Below, in pieces: positions 38,894-48,769 of a DNA stretch of 64,000 nt. The translations under genes and the position numbers were made by a program. This stretch comes from Citrobacter sp. Res13-Sevr-PEB04-36 (GTDB lineage Bacteria > Pseudomonadota > Gammaproteobacteria > Enterobacterales > Enterobacteriaceae), in the NCBI RefSeq assembly GCF_015672735.1, contig NZ_JADABY010000083.1, positions 1 to 64,000 on the forward strand. The letters run 5' to 3'. Below the pieces are notes generated by a model, which was not told where the DNA came from, did no database searches, and worked only from the letters and a program-made list of their open reading frames with translations. How positions within the stretch are numbered: the stretch's first letter is position 1; every line of letters starts with the position of its first letter.

Positions 38894-40480
38894 CTACACT
38901 TCGTAATCCATTTCTTCTTCATTATTGTGCAGCGGTATCAACTGGACCTTTTGCACCCGGTGGTTTTCCACCTGCAACGTTTTCAACCGATAGTCGCCCA
39001 CCTGCACTTCTTCCCCGGTTTTCGGTATACGCTGCAAATATTCCATCAACAATCCGGCAATAGTGTGATACTCCCGTTTCTCATCGAGGGGAATAGGGAC
39101 GTACTGCACCAGATCTTCCAGCGGCATATGCCCGTTAGCCGTCCATGAACCGTCGGCATTCTTCTGAATGTCGTGGCGGGCGTCGATCTCTTCTACCTCA
39201 TTAGGCAGGTTACCGGCGATGGTTTCCATCACGTCGCTCAGCGTCACAAGCCCCTCTACGGAACCAAACTCATCCGCCACAAACGCAAAGTGGGTGCGGG
39301 CATTACGGAACTGCTCCAGCGCCGGCAGTAGCGGCAGGGTCTCCGGGAACACCAGCGGCTGGCGGATCAAGGCGCGCAGATCGAGCGGTTCGCCGCGCAG
39401 CGACTGTTGCAGCAAGTCGATGACGTGCACCACGCCGAGCAGTTCTTCCTGCTCATCTTCTCCGGTTACCACCAGACGCGTGTGCTGGTTTTTCTCCAGC
39501 AGGGCGCGGATCTCCGCTTCGGGCGCGTTAAGGTCGATGTGCTCAATATCATGGCGTGAGGTCATAATGCTGCTGACGGTGCGCTGATTCAGATTCAGCA
39601 CACGCTCAATCATCCGGCGCTCCTGCGGGGCAAAAATCTGACCTTCATGATGATCGGCCAGCATGGCGGCCGTTTCAGCATCCAGTTCGGCATCTTCTTT
39701 TTGCCCACTCAGCAGGCGCATCACCGCCTCAGCGGTACGCTGGCGCAGGGTGTGATTAGCTGACAGAAAACGGCGGCGGTTAAAGATGGCCAGCTGATTT
39801 AATGCCTCAATCATGACCGAGAAACCGATGGCTGCGTACAGGTAACCTTTTGGAATGCGGAAGCCAAATCCTTCGGCGACCAGGCTGAAGCCGATCATCA
39901 GCAGGAAGCTAAGACACAGAATGACGATGGTAGGATGGCTGTTAACAAAGCGGGTTAACGACTTGCTGGCCAGCACCATCAGGCTAATGGCAATAATGAC
40001 GGCGGCCATCATCACGGCCAGATGATCGACCATCCCGACGGCGGTGATCACCGAGTCGAGCGAGAAGATGGCATCCAGCACCACGATTTGTGCGACCACG
40101 CCCCAAAACTTCGCGCCTTTACGCTGGGTGGGGTTATCGCTGTCTTTCCCCTCCAGCCGCTCATTGAGCTCCATTGTGGCTTTGAACAGCAGGAAGAAGC
40201 CCCCGAAGAGCATGATCAGGTCCCGTGCGCTAAAGCTCAGATCCCGAATGCTAAACAGCGGGGTGGTCAGCGTCACCAGCCAGGAGATTGAGGCCAGCAG
40301 CAGCAGGCGCATTACCATCGCCAGCAGGAGCCCGGTAATACGCGCCTTGTCCCGCTGGGCTGGAGGTAATTTCTCCGCGAGGATGGCAATAAAAACAAGA
40401 TTATCAATGCCAAGAACAAGTTCGATCACGATTAGCGTGACGAGTCCGGCCCAGATTGACGGATCGGCAATCCATTCCAT
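38894..40480 (-). CDS. yegH: TerC/CBS-domain membrane protein YegH
   Basis: A 528-residue inner-membrane protein. The N-terminal half (about 1-230) is a TerC-type module with seven or so helices and the acidic motifs [20 protein letters not shown] and [21 protein letters not shown], which are proposed metal sites. The C-terminal half holds two CBS domains (about 300-420) and a CorC_HlyC transporter-associated domain (about 435-520). The family may handle metal ions such as Mn2+, but YegH itself is uncharacterised. The ATG at 40480 gives the E. coli-like N-terminus MEWIADP; another in-frame ATG at 40498 cannot be excluded and neither has a strong ribosome binding site. Confidence 0.9.
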   Translation of the reverse strand: MEWIADPSIWAGLVTLIVIELVLGIDNLVFIAILAEKLPPAQRDKARITGLLLAMVMRLLLLASISWLVTLTTPLFSIRDLSFSARDLIMLFGGFFLLFKATMELNERLEGKDSDNPTQRKGAKFWGVVAQIVVLDAIFSLDSVITAVGMVDHLAVMMAAVIIAISLMVLASKSLTRFVNSHPTIVILCLSFLLMIGFSLVAEGFGFRIPKGYLYAAIGFSVMIEALNQLAIFNRRRFLSANHTLRQRTAEAVMRLLSGQKEDAELDAETAAMLADHHEGQIFAPQERRMIERVLNLNQRTVSSIMTSRHDIEHIDLNAPEAEIRALLEKNQHTRLVVTGEDEQEELLGVVHVIDLLQQSLRGEPLDLRALIRQPLVFPETLPLLPALEQFRNARTHFAFVADEFGSVEGLVTLSDVMETIAGNLPNEVEEIDARHDIQKNADGSWTANGHMPLEDLVQYVPIPLDEKREYHTIAGLLMEYLQRIPKTGEEVQVGDYRLKTLQVENHRVQKVQLIPLHNNEEEMDYEV

Positions 40481-40709
40481 AGTAAAAACGATACCCATAG
40501 TTGTATGACAATTGTCACAATTCGATCATGGATAAAGCCAGCGAAAAATGCAATGCCGGTGACGAATTTCTCTCTCATTGATATCTGCCAGTCAGCCGGG
40601 AAATAGGCTTAATGTTATTGTGAAAAATAACAATATAACGCCAGGTATATTTAGGAAATATCGCAGGTGATCTGTTTTTATATTAGTGTTGTCAATATCA
40701 ATAAAATCC

Positions 40710-40723
40710 TAAAAATATTGTAA
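40710..40723 (+). promoter_or_regulatory. Candidate RcsAB box of wza
   Basis: TAAAAATATTGTAA matches 10 of 14 positions of the RcsAB consensus (TAAGAATATTCCTA). It lies about 420 bases before wza, which fits Rcs control of this operon. The region is AT-rich, so chance matches are easy. Confidence 0.35.
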
Positions 40724-40916
40724 TTTTATTCTTAATATTAATCTTAAAAGCAAACGATAGAGGCGTTGTTATCTTGCCTGCTATTCTTTTAGCTGCAACA
40801 ATTCTTTCCGTATATAACAAGAGAACTCTTTCGACTTTCCTCCGTGCTGCATTTCATGATGTGACGCAAAGAGGGGTGCGGTGAAAATAAAGGATAAGTT
40901 AAAAATTTAAATTAAT

Positions 40917-40955
40917 CAGTGCATTGGTAGCTAAAAAGCCAGGGGCGGTAGCGTG
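40917..40955 (+). promoter_or_regulatory. JUMPstart with ops element
   Basis: The 39-base JUMPstart of polysaccharide operons, with AAGCCAGGGGCGGTAGCGTG at its 3' end. The ops core GGCGGTAGCGTG spans 40944-40955. There RNA polymerase pauses and recruits RfaH, which suppresses Rho termination along the 22-kb operon. Confidence 0.93.
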
Positions 40956-41133
40956 TCTGGTCGCCTGATGAACAGCCTGATTTATTCAGTCAACAGACCG
41001 CAGATGAATTCAATATTTTTAGGATAGATGCCAGTTAAATTTCTTTTCAATTAACGGCAAGGTAACTGTGAACAGGTGAAACTGCCATTTAGAAAGCACG
41101 TGATAATGACTCGGTCAAAGTGATAAATAATCA

Positions 41134-42273
41134 ATGATGAAATCCAAAATTAAATTGATACCCGTCCTGGTGTCGGTGATCTTGATAAACGGTTGTACCG
41201 TACTACCGGGCAGCAATATGTCGATGATGGGTAAAGACGTGATTAAGCAGCAGGATGCCGATTTCGATCTCGACCGTATGGTGAATGTTTATCCACTGAC
41301 GCCCCGACTGGTAGAACAATTACGCCCACGGCCGAATGTCGCCCAGCCCAATATGTCTCTGGATCAGGAGATTTCCGGATACCAGTATCGCGTCGGCCCG
41401 GGTGACGTCCTGAATGTGACCGTCTGGGACCATCCGGAACTGACCACGCCAGCGGGGCAATACCGCAGCTCCAGCGATGCCGGTAACTGGGTTCAGCCCG
41501 ATGGCACCATGTTTTATCCCTACATTGGCAAAGTCAACGTGTCCGGAAAAACGTTGGCAGAAATCCGCAGTGATATTACCGGGCGCTTAGCGAAGTACAT
41601 TGCTGACCCGCAGGTGGACGTTAATATCGCCGCTTTCCGCTCGCAGAAGGCTTACGTCTCCGGGCAGGTGAACAAATCCGGCCAGCAGGCCATTACCAAC
41701 GTGCCGTTAACCATTCTCGACGCCATTAATGCCGCTGGCGGTCTGACCGAAGCGGCAGACTGGCGTAACGTCGTGCTGACCCATAACGGCCAGGAGCAGC
41801 GAATTTCCCTGCAGGCACTGATGCAAAATGGCGATCTCAGCCAGAACCGACTGCTCTATCCCGGCGACATCCTGTTTGTACCACGTAACGACGATCTGAA
41901 AGTCTTCGTGATGGGGGAAGTGAAGAAACAGAGCACGCTCAAAATGGACTTCAGCGGTATGACGCTAACCGAAGCGTTGGGCAATGCGGAAGGGATCGAC
42001 CTGACCACCTCCAATGCCAGCGGCATCTTCGTTATTCGACCATTGAAAGGCGAGGGCGCGCGCAACGGCAAAATTGCCAACATTTACCAGCTTGATATGT
42101 CCGATGCCACCTCTCTGGTGATGGCGACGGAATTCCGCCTTCAGCCTTACGACGTGGTGTATGTCACTACCGCACCGGTCGCCCGCTGGAACCGTTTGAT
42201 CAATCAGTTGCTGCCGACCATTAGCGGTGTTCGTTATATGACGGATACGGCCAGCGACCTTCACAACTGGTAA
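41134..42273 (+). CDS. wza: Wza, outer-membrane polysaccharide export channel
   Basis: Octameric outer-membrane lipoprotein that forms the exit channel for colanic acid. It has 379 residues, as in E. coli. The lipobox LING-Cys puts the lipidated residue at Cys21. The polysaccharide export (PES) motif region begins near [19 protein letters not shown], followed by two SLBB domains (about 175-250 and 255-345). The C-terminal amphipathic helix [18 protein letters not shown] forms the membrane barrel. It is the first gene of the colanic operon; wzb begins five bases after its stop. Confidence 0.97.
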   Translation: MMKSKIKLIPVLVSVILINGCTVLPGSNMSMMGKDVIKQQDADFDLDRMVNVYPLTPRLVEQLRPRPNVAQPNMSLDQEISGYQYRVGPGDVLNVTVWDHPELTTPAGQYRSSSDAGNWVQPDGTMFYPYIGKVNVSGKTLAEIRSDITGRLAKYIADPQVDVNIAAFRSQKAYVSGQVNKSGQQAITNVPLTILDAINAAGGLTEAADWRNVVLTHNGQEQRISLQALMQNGDLSQNRLLYPGDILFVPRNDDLKVFVMGEVKKQSTLKMDFSGMTLTEALGNAEGIDLTTSNASGIFVIRPLKGEGARNGKIANIYQLDMSDATSLVMATEFRLQPYDVVYVTTAPVARWNRLINQLLPTISGVRYMTDTASDLHNW

Positions 42274-42278
42274 TCGAC

Positions 42279-42728
42279 ATGTTTAACAAAATCTTAGTTG
42301 TCTGCGTGGGGAACATTTGCCGGTCCCCTACGGCAGAACGTCTGTTAAGGCAATTCCACCCGGCGTTGACGGTCGCCTCTGCAGGCCTCGGGGCGCTGGT
42401 GGGCAAGGGCGCTGACCCGTGTGCCGTGAGCGTGGCGCAGGCACATAACCTGTCGCTGGAGAATCATTGTGCGCGGCAAATCTCAGGGAAAATGTGCCGG
42501 GATTATGACCTGATCCTCACCATGGAGAAGCGCCACATTACCGCGCTGTGTGACATGGCACCGGAGATGCGCGGCAAGGTGATGCTATTTGGTCACTGGG
42601 ACAGTGAGCGCGAAATACCAGACCCTTACCGTAAAAGCCAGGATGCGTTTGACGCGGTGTACGCCTTACTTGAACAGTCTGCCCGCCAATGGGCTCAGGC
42701 ACTGAATGCGGAGCAGGGAAAACAATGA
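42279..42728 (+). CDS. wzb: Wzb, low-molecular-weight protein tyrosine phosphatase
   Basis: Cytoplasmic phosphatase that removes phosphate from the tyrosine tail of Wzc and so keeps polymer export cycling. The signature C-x5-R loop is Cys9 to Arg15 (VCVGNICRSP) and the general acid is Asp115 in the DPYRK motif. It has 149 residues. The stop overlaps the wzc start by four bases. Confidence 0.97.
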   Translation: MFNKILVVCVGNICRSPTAERLLRQFHPALTVASAGLGALVGKGADPCAVSVAQAHNLSLENHCARQISGKMCRDYDLILTMEKRHITALCDMAPEMRGKVMLFGHWDSEREIPDPYRKSQDAFDAVYALLEQSARQWAQALNAEQGKQ

Positions 42729-44887
42729 CAGAGAACGTAAAACAGTCTGCTGCGCCAGCAACCGGCAATGATGAAATTGATATCGGTCGCCTGGTCGGAA
42801 CGGTGCTGGAAGCGCGCTGGTGGGTGCTGGGTATTACCGCGGCCTTTGCGCTGTGCGCGGCCATTTACACGCTGTTTGCCACGCCTATCTACAGTGCCGA
42901 TGCGCTGGTGCAAATTGAGCAAAATACCGGCAATTCACTGGTGCAGGATATCGGCTCGGCGCTGTCGAATAAACCTCCTGCCTCGGAAGCCGAAATTCAG
43001 CTGATTAAGTCGCGGCTGGTGTTGGGGAAAACGGTGGACGATCTGGATCTGGATATCGCCGTCACCAAAGATACGTTCCCGCTGTTTGGCGCGGGCTGGG
43101 ACCGACTGATGGGCCGCCAGAACGAAACGGTTAACGTGACGACGTTCACCCTGCCAAAGGCAATGAATGAGCAAACGTTCACCCTTAAGGTGCTGAATGA
43201 TAAAAGTTATCAGCTGGTCAGCGACGGCGGTTTTAGCACCCAGGGTCAGGTTGGACAGCCGTTAAACCACGGCGGCGTCACGATGCAGGTCAACGCTATT
43301 CATGCTGCTGCTGGCAGTGCTTTTACCGTCAGCAAATATTCTACGCTTGGCATGATAAACGCCCTGCAAAACAACCTCAGCGTGACGGAAACCGGCAAAG
43401 ACACCGGCGTACTGAGCCTGACCTATACCGGTGAAGACCGCGAGCAGATTCGCCAGATCCTCGACAGCATCACCCGTAACTACCTTGAACAAAATATAGT
43501 GCGCAAATCCGAAGAGGCGGCCAAAAGCCTGGCGTTTCTGGCAAAGCAACTGCCGGAGGTACGTAACCGTCTGGACGTTGCTGAAAATAAACTGAATGCC
43601 TTTCGCCAGGATAAAGACTCGGTGGATTTACCGCTGGAAGCCAAAGCGGTGCTGGATTCGATGGTTAACATTGATGCCCAGTTGAATGAACTGACGTTCA
43701 AGGAGGCGGAGATCTCCAAGCTGTTCACCAAAGCGCATCCGGCTTACCGCACGCTGCTGGAAAAACGTCAGGCGCTGGAAGATGAGAAAGGCAAACTGAA
43801 CGGCCGGGTGACGGCGATGCCAAAAACGCAGCAGGAAATTGTCCGTTTGACCCGCGATGTGGAGTCTGGTCAGCAGGTCTATATGCAATTGCTGAACAAG
43901 CAGCAGGAGCTGAAGATAACCGAAGCCAGCACGGTAGGGGATGTGCGTATTGTCGACCCGGCTATTGCCCAGCCCGGCGTGCTGAAACCGAAAACTGCGC
44001 TGATTATTCTCGGCAGTATTCTGCTTGGCCTGATGCTGTCGGTGGTCGGTGTGCTGCTGCGTTCGCTGTTCAACCGCGGGATCGAGAGTCCGCAGGTGCT
44101 GGAAGAGCAGGGGATTAATGTGTATGCCAGTATTCCGCTGTCGGAATGGCAAAAAGCGCGTGATAACGTGCAGACCATCAAAGGCATCAAACGTTACAAG
44201 CAGAGCCAACTGCTCGCGGTGGGGAATCCAACGGACCTGGCGATAGAAGCGGTGCGCAGTCTGCGCACCAGCCTGCACTTTGCCATGATGCAGGCGCGCA
44301 ACAATGTGCTGATGCTGACGGGCGTCAGCCCATCGATTGGCAAAACCTTTGTCTGTGCCAACCTGGCGGCGGTGATCAGCCAGACCAATAAACGCGTGCT
44401 GCTGATCGACTGCGATATGCGCAAAGGGTATACGCACGAACTGCTGGGCACCAATAACGTCAACGGTTTGTCCGACATCCTTGTGGGTAAGGGCGATATG
44501 GCCACCTGCGCCAAACCGACGTCTATTCCTCATTTCGATCTGGTCCCGCGCGGTCAGGTGCCGCCCAACCCTTCTGAACTGCTGATGAGCGAACGCTTTG
44601 GCGAGCTGATTGCCTGGGCCAGTGCGCGCTATGACCTGGTACTGATTGATACCCCGCCCATTCTGGCAGTCACCGACGCGGCCATTGTTGGCCGTCATGT
44701 TGGCACCACGCTGATGGTCGCGCGTTATGCCGTCAACACCCTGAAAGAGGTGGAAACCAGCCTGAGCCGCTTTGAACAAAACGGGATTCAGGTCAAGGGT
44801 GTGATCCTCAACTCCATCTTCCGACGCGCCAGCGGGTATCAGGATTACGGTTATTACGAATATGCATACACGTCGGATGCGAAATAA
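42725..44887 (+). CDS. wzc: Wzc, polysaccharide co-polymerase and BY-kinase
   Basis: Inner-membrane tyrosine autokinase that controls chain length and export of colanic acid. It has 720 residues from the ATG at 42725, the E. coli length. Two membrane helices (about 32-52 and about 427-447) flank the periplasmic Wzz-like domain. The cytoplasmic BY-kinase domain has Walker A GVSPSIGKT, Walker A' LLIDCDMRKG and Walker B LVLIDTPP. The C-terminal tail contains six tyrosines (YQDYGYYEYAY, ending at Tyr715), as in E. coli. A REP and a truncated ERIC separate it from wcaA. Confidence 0.97.
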   Translation: MTENVKQSAAPATGNDEIDIGRLVGTVLEARWWVLGITAAFALCAAIYTLFATPIYSADALVQIEQNTGNSLVQDIGSALSNKPPASEAEIQLIKSRLVLGKTVDDLDLDIAVTKDTFPLFGAGWDRLMGRQNETVNVTTFTLPKAMNEQTFTLKVLNDKSYQLVSDGGFSTQGQVGQPLNHGGVTMQVNAIHAAAGSAFTVSKYSTLGMINALQNNLSVTETGKDTGVLSLTYTGEDREQIRQILDSITRNYLEQNIVRKSEEAAKSLAFLAKQLPEVRNRLDVAENKLNAFRQDKDSVDLPLEAKAVLDSMVNIDAQLNELTFKEAEISKLFTKAHPAYRTLLEKRQALEDEKGKLNGRVTAMPKTQQEIVRLTRDVESGQQVYMQLLNKQQELKITEASTVGDVRIVDPAIAQPGVLKPKTALIILGSILLGLMLSVVGVLLRSLFNRGIESPQVLEEQGINVYASIPLSEWQKARDNVQTIKGIKRYKQSQLLAVGNPTDLAIEAVRSLRTSLHFAMMQARNNVLMLTGVSPSIGKTFVCANLAAVISQTNKRVLLIDCDMRKGYTHELLGTNNVNGLSDILVGKGDMATCAKPTSIPHFDLVPRGQVPPNPSELLMSERFGELIAWASARYDLVLIDTPPILAVTDAAIVGRHVGTTLMVARYAVNTLKEVETSLSRFEQNGIQVKGVILNSIFRRASGYQDYGYYEYAYTSDAK

Positions 44888-44899
44888 ATAACCAACCCT

Positions 44900-44933
44900 G
44901 CCGGATGCGGCGTAAGCGCCTTATCCGGCCTAC
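44900..44933. repeat. REP element between wzc and wcaA
   Basis: GCCGGATGCGGCGTAA-GCGCCTTATCCGGC, a standard REP hairpin, 12 bases after the wzc stop codon. It probably protects the 3' end of upstream wza-wzb-wzc mRNA. Confidence 0.9.
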
Positions 44934-44944
44934 AAAAACATATT

Positions 44945-45010
44945 TATACCCTAAATAATTCGAGTTGCAGGAAAGCCAACGCACATGCAACTTGAAGTAT
45001 GACGGGGATA
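44945..45010. repeat. ERIC element with internal deletion
   Basis: About 66 bases that keep both ERIC ends (CCCTAAATAATTCGAGTTGCA and TGCAACTTGAAGTATGACGG) but lack the central GTGACTGGGGTGAGCG block seen in the copy at 5350-5475. It ends 14 bases before the wcaA start. Confidence 0.88.
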
Positions 45011-45024
45011 TTCGGGAAACGAAA

Positions 45025-45867
45025 ATGACCACAGAAAACCCGCTTATTTCAATTTATATGCCGACCTGGAATCGTCAGCAACTGGCGATCCGGGCGATTA
45101 AATCGGTGCTGCGCCAGGACTATCCGCACTGGGAGATGATCATCGTGGATGACTGTTCCTCTGCGTATGAACAATTACAGCAGTATGTTGAAGATCTGAA
45201 CGATCCGCGCGTCACCTATACCCATAATGCCTTTAATTCCGGGGCGTGTGCTGTGCGCAATCAGGCCATTATGCAGGCCCGCGGGCAATACATTACCGGT
45301 ATTGATGATGATGACGAGTGGACGCCGAATCGCCTGAGCGTGTTCCTTAAAGATCGCCATCAGCTGGTCACTCGGGCGTTTCTGTATGCCAATGATTATG
45401 TCTGTGAAGGTGAAGTCTATTCCCAGCCCGCCAGTCTGCCGCTGTATCCCAAGTCGGTGTACTCACGGCGCAAGTTCTACAAGCGCAACATTATTGGCAA
45501 TCAGGTCTTTACCTGGGCGTGGCGGTTCAAAGCCTGTCTGTTCGACACCTCGCTGAAAGCGGCGCAGGATTATGACATTTTTCTGCGCATGGTGGTGGCC
45601 TATGGCGAGCCATGGAAAGTTAATGAAGCCACGCAGATCCTGCATGTGAATCACGGCGAGATGCGCATCACCTCATCACCGAAGAAATTCTCCGGTTACT
45701 TCCAGTTTTACCGCAAGCACAAAGGCAAATTTGACCGTGCCAGCAAAAAATATCAGCTGTTTACGTTGTATCAGATCCGCAACAAACGCATGAACTGGCG
45801 CACGCTGCTGACCCTGTTGTCGCTGCGTAACAGTAAACGTCTGGCTGACAGTCTGCGAGGGCGATAA
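45025..45867 (+). CDS. wcaA: WcaA glycosyltransferase
   Basis: A 280-residue GT2-type (GT-A fold) glycosyltransferase of colanic acid synthesis. The N-terminus (LISIYMPTWNRQQLAIRAIKSVLRQDY) is the nucleotide-binding start and the DxD motif is in GIDDDDEW. WcaA is thought to add one of the sugars of the side chain or backbone; the exact linkage is not settled by sequence. The start chosen (45025) matches the family; an in-frame ATG 60 bases upstream lies inside the ERIC repeat and is rejected. Confidence 0.94.
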   Translation: MTTENPLISIYMPTWNRQQLAIRAIKSVLRQDYPHWEMIIVDDCSSAYEQLQQYVEDLNDPRVTYTHNAFNSGACAVRNQAIMQARGQYITGIDDDDEWTPNRLSVFLKDRHQLVTRAFLYANDYVCEGEVYSQPASLPLYPKSVYSRRKFYKRNIIGNQVFTWAWRFKACLFDTSLKAAQDYDIFLRMVVAYGEPWKVNEATQILHVNHGEMRITSSPKKFSGYFQFYRKHKGKFDRASKKYQLFTLYQIRNKRMNWRTLLTLLSLRNSKRLADSLRGR

Positions 45868-45869
45868 AT

Positions 45870-46358
45870 ATGCTGGAAGATATCCGCGCTAATAGCTGGA
45901 GCCTGCGCCCGTGCTGCATGGTGATGGCCTACCGGGTCGCCCATTTTTGCTCCGTCTGGCGTAAAAAAAATGTGCTGAATAACCTGTGGGCCGCACCGGT
46001 GCTGGTGATGTATCGCCTAATCACTGAGTGTCTGTTTGGCTATGAAATTCAGGCGGCTGCAACCATAGGCCGTCGTTTTACCATCCACCATGGCTATGGT
46101 GTGGTGATCAACAAACACGTAGTTGCCGGGGACGACTTTACCCTGCGCCATGGCGTGACCATCGGCAACCTCGGCGCAAACGATCTGGCCTGTCCGACGA
46201 TCGGCAACGACGTTGAGCTGGGTGCCAATGTCACCTTGTTGGGCGATGTCGTCATTGGTCATAACGTGACGATTGGTGCTGGCAGCGTTGTTGTGGACAG
46301 CGTGCCGGACAATACGCTGGTGGTGGGTGAGAAAGCGCGAGTAAAGGACGTAAAATGA
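45870..46358 (+). CDS. wcaB: WcaB acetyltransferase
   Basis: A 162-residue left-handed beta-helix acyltransferase of the serine acetyltransferase (CysE-like) type. Hexapeptide repeats fill the C-terminal two thirds (HHGYGVVINKHVVAGDDF, IGNDVELGANVTLLGDVVIG, IGAGSVVVDSVPDN). It probably O-acetylates a colanic acid fucose. It starts two bases after wcaA ends, and its stop overlaps the wcaC start by four bases. Confidence 0.94.
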   Translation: MLEDIRANSWSLRPCCMVMAYRVAHFCSVWRKKNVLNNLWAAPVLVMYRLITECLFGYEIQAAATIGRRFTIHHGYGVVINKHVVAGDDFTLRHGVTIGNLGANDLACPTIGNDVELGANVTLLGDVVIGHNVTIGAGSVVVDSVPDNTLVVGEKARVKDVK

Positions 46359-47572
46359 ATATCCTGCAATTTAATGTCCGACTGGCAGAAGGCGGCGCGG
46401 CAGGGGTGGCGCTGGATTTACACCTGCGGGCGCTGGAGCAAGGGCTGTCGTCACGCTTCATCTATGGCTACGGCAAAGGCGGTAAGAAAAGCGTCAGCCA
46501 CCATCATTATCCGCAGGTGTTCAAGCATACGCCGCGCCTGACATCCGCAATGAATATTGCGCTGTTTCGCTTCACGAACCGCGACCTGTTTGGCAATCTC
46601 GACAATCTGTATCGCACCGTCACCCGGACTACAGGCCCGCTGGTGCTGCATTTTCACGTGTTGCACAGCTACTGGCTGAATCTGGAAGAGGTGGTGACGT
46701 TTTGCCAAAAGGTGCAGGCGCATAAACCGGATATCTCTTTTGTCTGGACGCTGCACGATCACTGGAGCGTGACCGGGCGCTGCGCGTTTACTGACGGCTG
46801 CGAAGGCTGGAAAACCGGCTGTCAGCAATGCCCAACGCTGAGTAATTATCCGCCGGTTAAGGTTGATAAAGCGCATCAACAACTGCCCGGAAAACGTCAG
46901 ATGTTTCGCGCCATGCTGGCGCTGGGTTGTCAGTTTATCTCGCCCAGTCAGCATGTGGCTGACGCGTTTAATAGCCTGTACGGTGCGGGGCGCTGCGCCA
47001 TTATCAACAACGGGATCGATGTCGCGACCGAAGCCATTCTCAGTGACTTGCCGCTGAACGATGAGCTCCACAGTCGGCCGAAAATCGCCATCGTGGCTCA
47101 CGACCTGCGCTATGACGGCAAAACCAACTTGCGGTTGGTGAAACAGATGATGGCGCTGGGCGACAAAATAGAGCTGCATACCTTCGGCAAATTCTCACCA
47201 TTTAGCGGCGCGAACGTGGTGAATCACGGATTTGAAACCGACAAGCGCACGCTGATGAGTGCGCTTAACCAGATGGATGGGCTGGTGTTCAGCTCGCGGG
47301 TGGATAACTACCCGCTGATTTTATGCGAAGCGCTTTCTATTGGTGTGCCGGTGATTGCCACGCACAGCGAGGCGGCGCAGGAAGTGCTGGCGAAATCGGG
47401 GGGCAAAACCTTCAGTGAACAGGATGTTCTGCGGCTGGTGCAGTGCAATAAAACGGCGATCGCGCAGGCGGTATTCGGTACCTCGCTGGCGGCCTTTCGC
47501 CAGCGCAGCCGCAGCGCCTACAGCGGCCAACAGATGCTGGAGGACTATGTCTCGTTCTATCAGAATCTGTAG
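46355..47572 (+). CDS. wcaC: WcaC glycosyltransferase
   Basis: A 405-residue GT4-type (GT-B fold) glycosyltransferase. The N-terminal Rossmann domain contains RLAEGGAAGVALDLHLRAL, and the C-terminal nucleotide-sugar domain has FSSRVDNYPLILCEALSIGVPVIATHSEA, with the E-x7-E type motif of the family. It adds a sugar to the colanic acid repeat unit (galactose has been suggested in E. coli). The last 26 bases overlap the wcaD start. Confidence 0.93.
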   Translation: MNILQFNVRLAEGGAAGVALDLHLRALEQGLSSRFIYGYGKGGKKSVSHHHYPQVFKHTPRLTSAMNIALFRFTNRDLFGNLDNLYRTVTRTTGPLVLHFHVLHSYWLNLEEVVTFCQKVQAHKPDISFVWTLHDHWSVTGRCAFTDGCEGWKTGCQQCPTLSNYPPVKVDKAHQQLPGKRQMFRAMLALGCQFISPSQHVADAFNSLYGAGRCAIINNGIDVATEAILSDLPLNDELHSRPKIAIVAHDLRYDGKTNLRLVKQMMALGDKIELHTFGKFSPFSGANVVNHGFETDKRTLMSALNQMDGLVFSSRVDNYPLILCEALSIGVPVIATHSEAAQEVLAKSGGKTFSEQDVLRLVQCNKTAIAQAVFGTSLAAFRQRSRSAYSGQQMLEDYVSFYQNL

Positions 47573-48764
47573 CTACTTGTTGCTACCGCTGCTGTACCTG
47601 CTGGTCAATGTCAAGCTTGTGCAGTTGGGGGAAAGTTTTCCGGTCACCGTGGTCACGTTTTTGCCGCTGCTGTTGTTGCTGTTTGTTGAACGTATCAATA
47701 TCAAAAAACTGCTGATTGCGCTGGGGATTGGCGGCGGGCTGACTGCCTTTAATTACCTGTTTGGTCAGTCGCTGGACGCCAGCAAATATGTGACTTCCAC
47801 CATGCTGTTTGTCTATACGGTGATCATTATTGGCATGGTCTGGAGTATTCGCTTTAAAACCGTCTCCCCGCATAACCACCGTAAGATTTTACGTTTTTTC
47901 TGGCTGGTGGTGGGGCTGGTGGTGGGGCTGGCTGCGGTTGAGATGGCGCAGATTATTCTCACCGGTGGCAGCAGTTTAATGGAAGCAATTTCGAAATATC
48001 TTATTTACAGCAACAGTTATGTTCTGAACTTTATTAAGTTTGGTGGTAAACGAACTACAGCCCTTTATTTCGAACCGGCATTCTTTGCTCTGGCATTAAT
48101 CTCAATTTGGCTCAGCATCAAACAGTTTGGTATCAAAACGCCTAAGGCCGATGCTATGATTCTGGCAGGGGTAATATTATCAGGATCGTTTTCAGGGGTA
48201 ATGACCTTTATTTTATTTTATCTGCTGGAGTGGGCATTTCAGTATCTGAACAAAGAAGCGATAAAAAAGAAATTACCGCTGGCAATAATCACACTGAGCG
48301 TGTTTATGGTTGGCGTAATATTTGCTTTCCCCTACATTGCTGCACGACTTGGTGATTTAGGTACGGAAGGGTCATCATCGTATTACCGTATTGTGGGCCC
48401 GCTGGTGATGGTCGGTTATTCATTACTCAATATTGATGGCGTAGTCAGATTTGGCTCACTTTATGAATATGTAGCGTCATTCGGAATCTTTAACGGTGCA
48501 GATGTCGGAAAAACAATAGACAATGGTTTGTATCTGCTGATTATTTATTTCTCATGGTTCGCTGTGATATTAGCGGTGTGGTACATGGGAAAGGTTCTGA
48601 AAATGATGTTAAATGCGTTTGGCGATAATCCGAATTATCAGGTGCAGCTTTATCTTTTTACGCCGCTGTCGCTGTTTTTTACCGGTTCAGTATTTAGCCC
48701 GGAATATGCGTTTTTAATTGTTTGTCCGTTTATTTTGCGCAAGGCGCTAAATATCGCGAGGTAA
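47547..48764 (+). CDS. wcaD: WcaD, colanic acid polymerase (Wzy-like)
   Basis: A 405-residue polytopic inner-membrane protein with about 10-11 hydrophobic segments, the putative Wzy polymerase for colanic acid. A long periplasmic loop around [21 protein letters not shown] and the conserved [15 protein letters not shown] segment fit Wzy proteins. The ATG at 47547 follows GGAGGACT and lies inside the wcaC gene, giving the E. coli length. Base composition is lower in GC after about 48000, a feature often seen in Wzy genes. Confidence 0.92.
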   Translation: MSRSIRICSYLLLPLLYLLVNVKLVQLGESFPVTVVTFLPLLLLLFVERINIKKLLIALGIGGGLTAFNYLFGQSLDASKYVTSTMLFVYTVIIIGMVWSIRFKTVSPHNHRKILRFFWLVVGLVVGLAAVEMAQIILTGGSSLMEAISKYLIYSNSYVLNFIKFGGKRTTALYFEPAFFALALISIWLSIKQFGIKTPKADAMILAGVILSGSFSGVMTFILFYLLEWAFQYLNKEAIKKKLPLAIITLSVFMVGVIFAFPYIAARLGDLGTEGSSSYYRIVGPLVMVGYSLLNIDGVVRFGSLYEYVASFGIFNGADVGKTIDNGLYLLIIYFSWFAVILAVWYMGKVLKMMLNAFGDNPNYQVQLYLFTPLSLFFTGSVFSPEYAFLIVCPFILRKALNIAR

Positions 48765-48769
48765 TTCCT

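Larger units (their letters stand above)
40499..41133 (+). other. Long leader of the colanic acid operon
   Basis: About 635 mostly AT-rich bases between divergent yegH and wza. It holds a candidate RcsAB box (40710-40723), the JUMPstart/ops element (40917-40955) and about 180 further bases of untranslated leader. No gene is seen. This layout matches the long wza leader of E. coli. Confidence 0.75.

Noticed and set aside
40499-41133. Small protein gene in the wza leader
   Set aside because: Short frames occur, but none has a plausible ribosome binding site and coding character.
43628-44779. Open frame of 383 codons on the reverse strand over wzc
   Set aside because: Antisense shadow of wzc; no family, no ribosome binding site seen.
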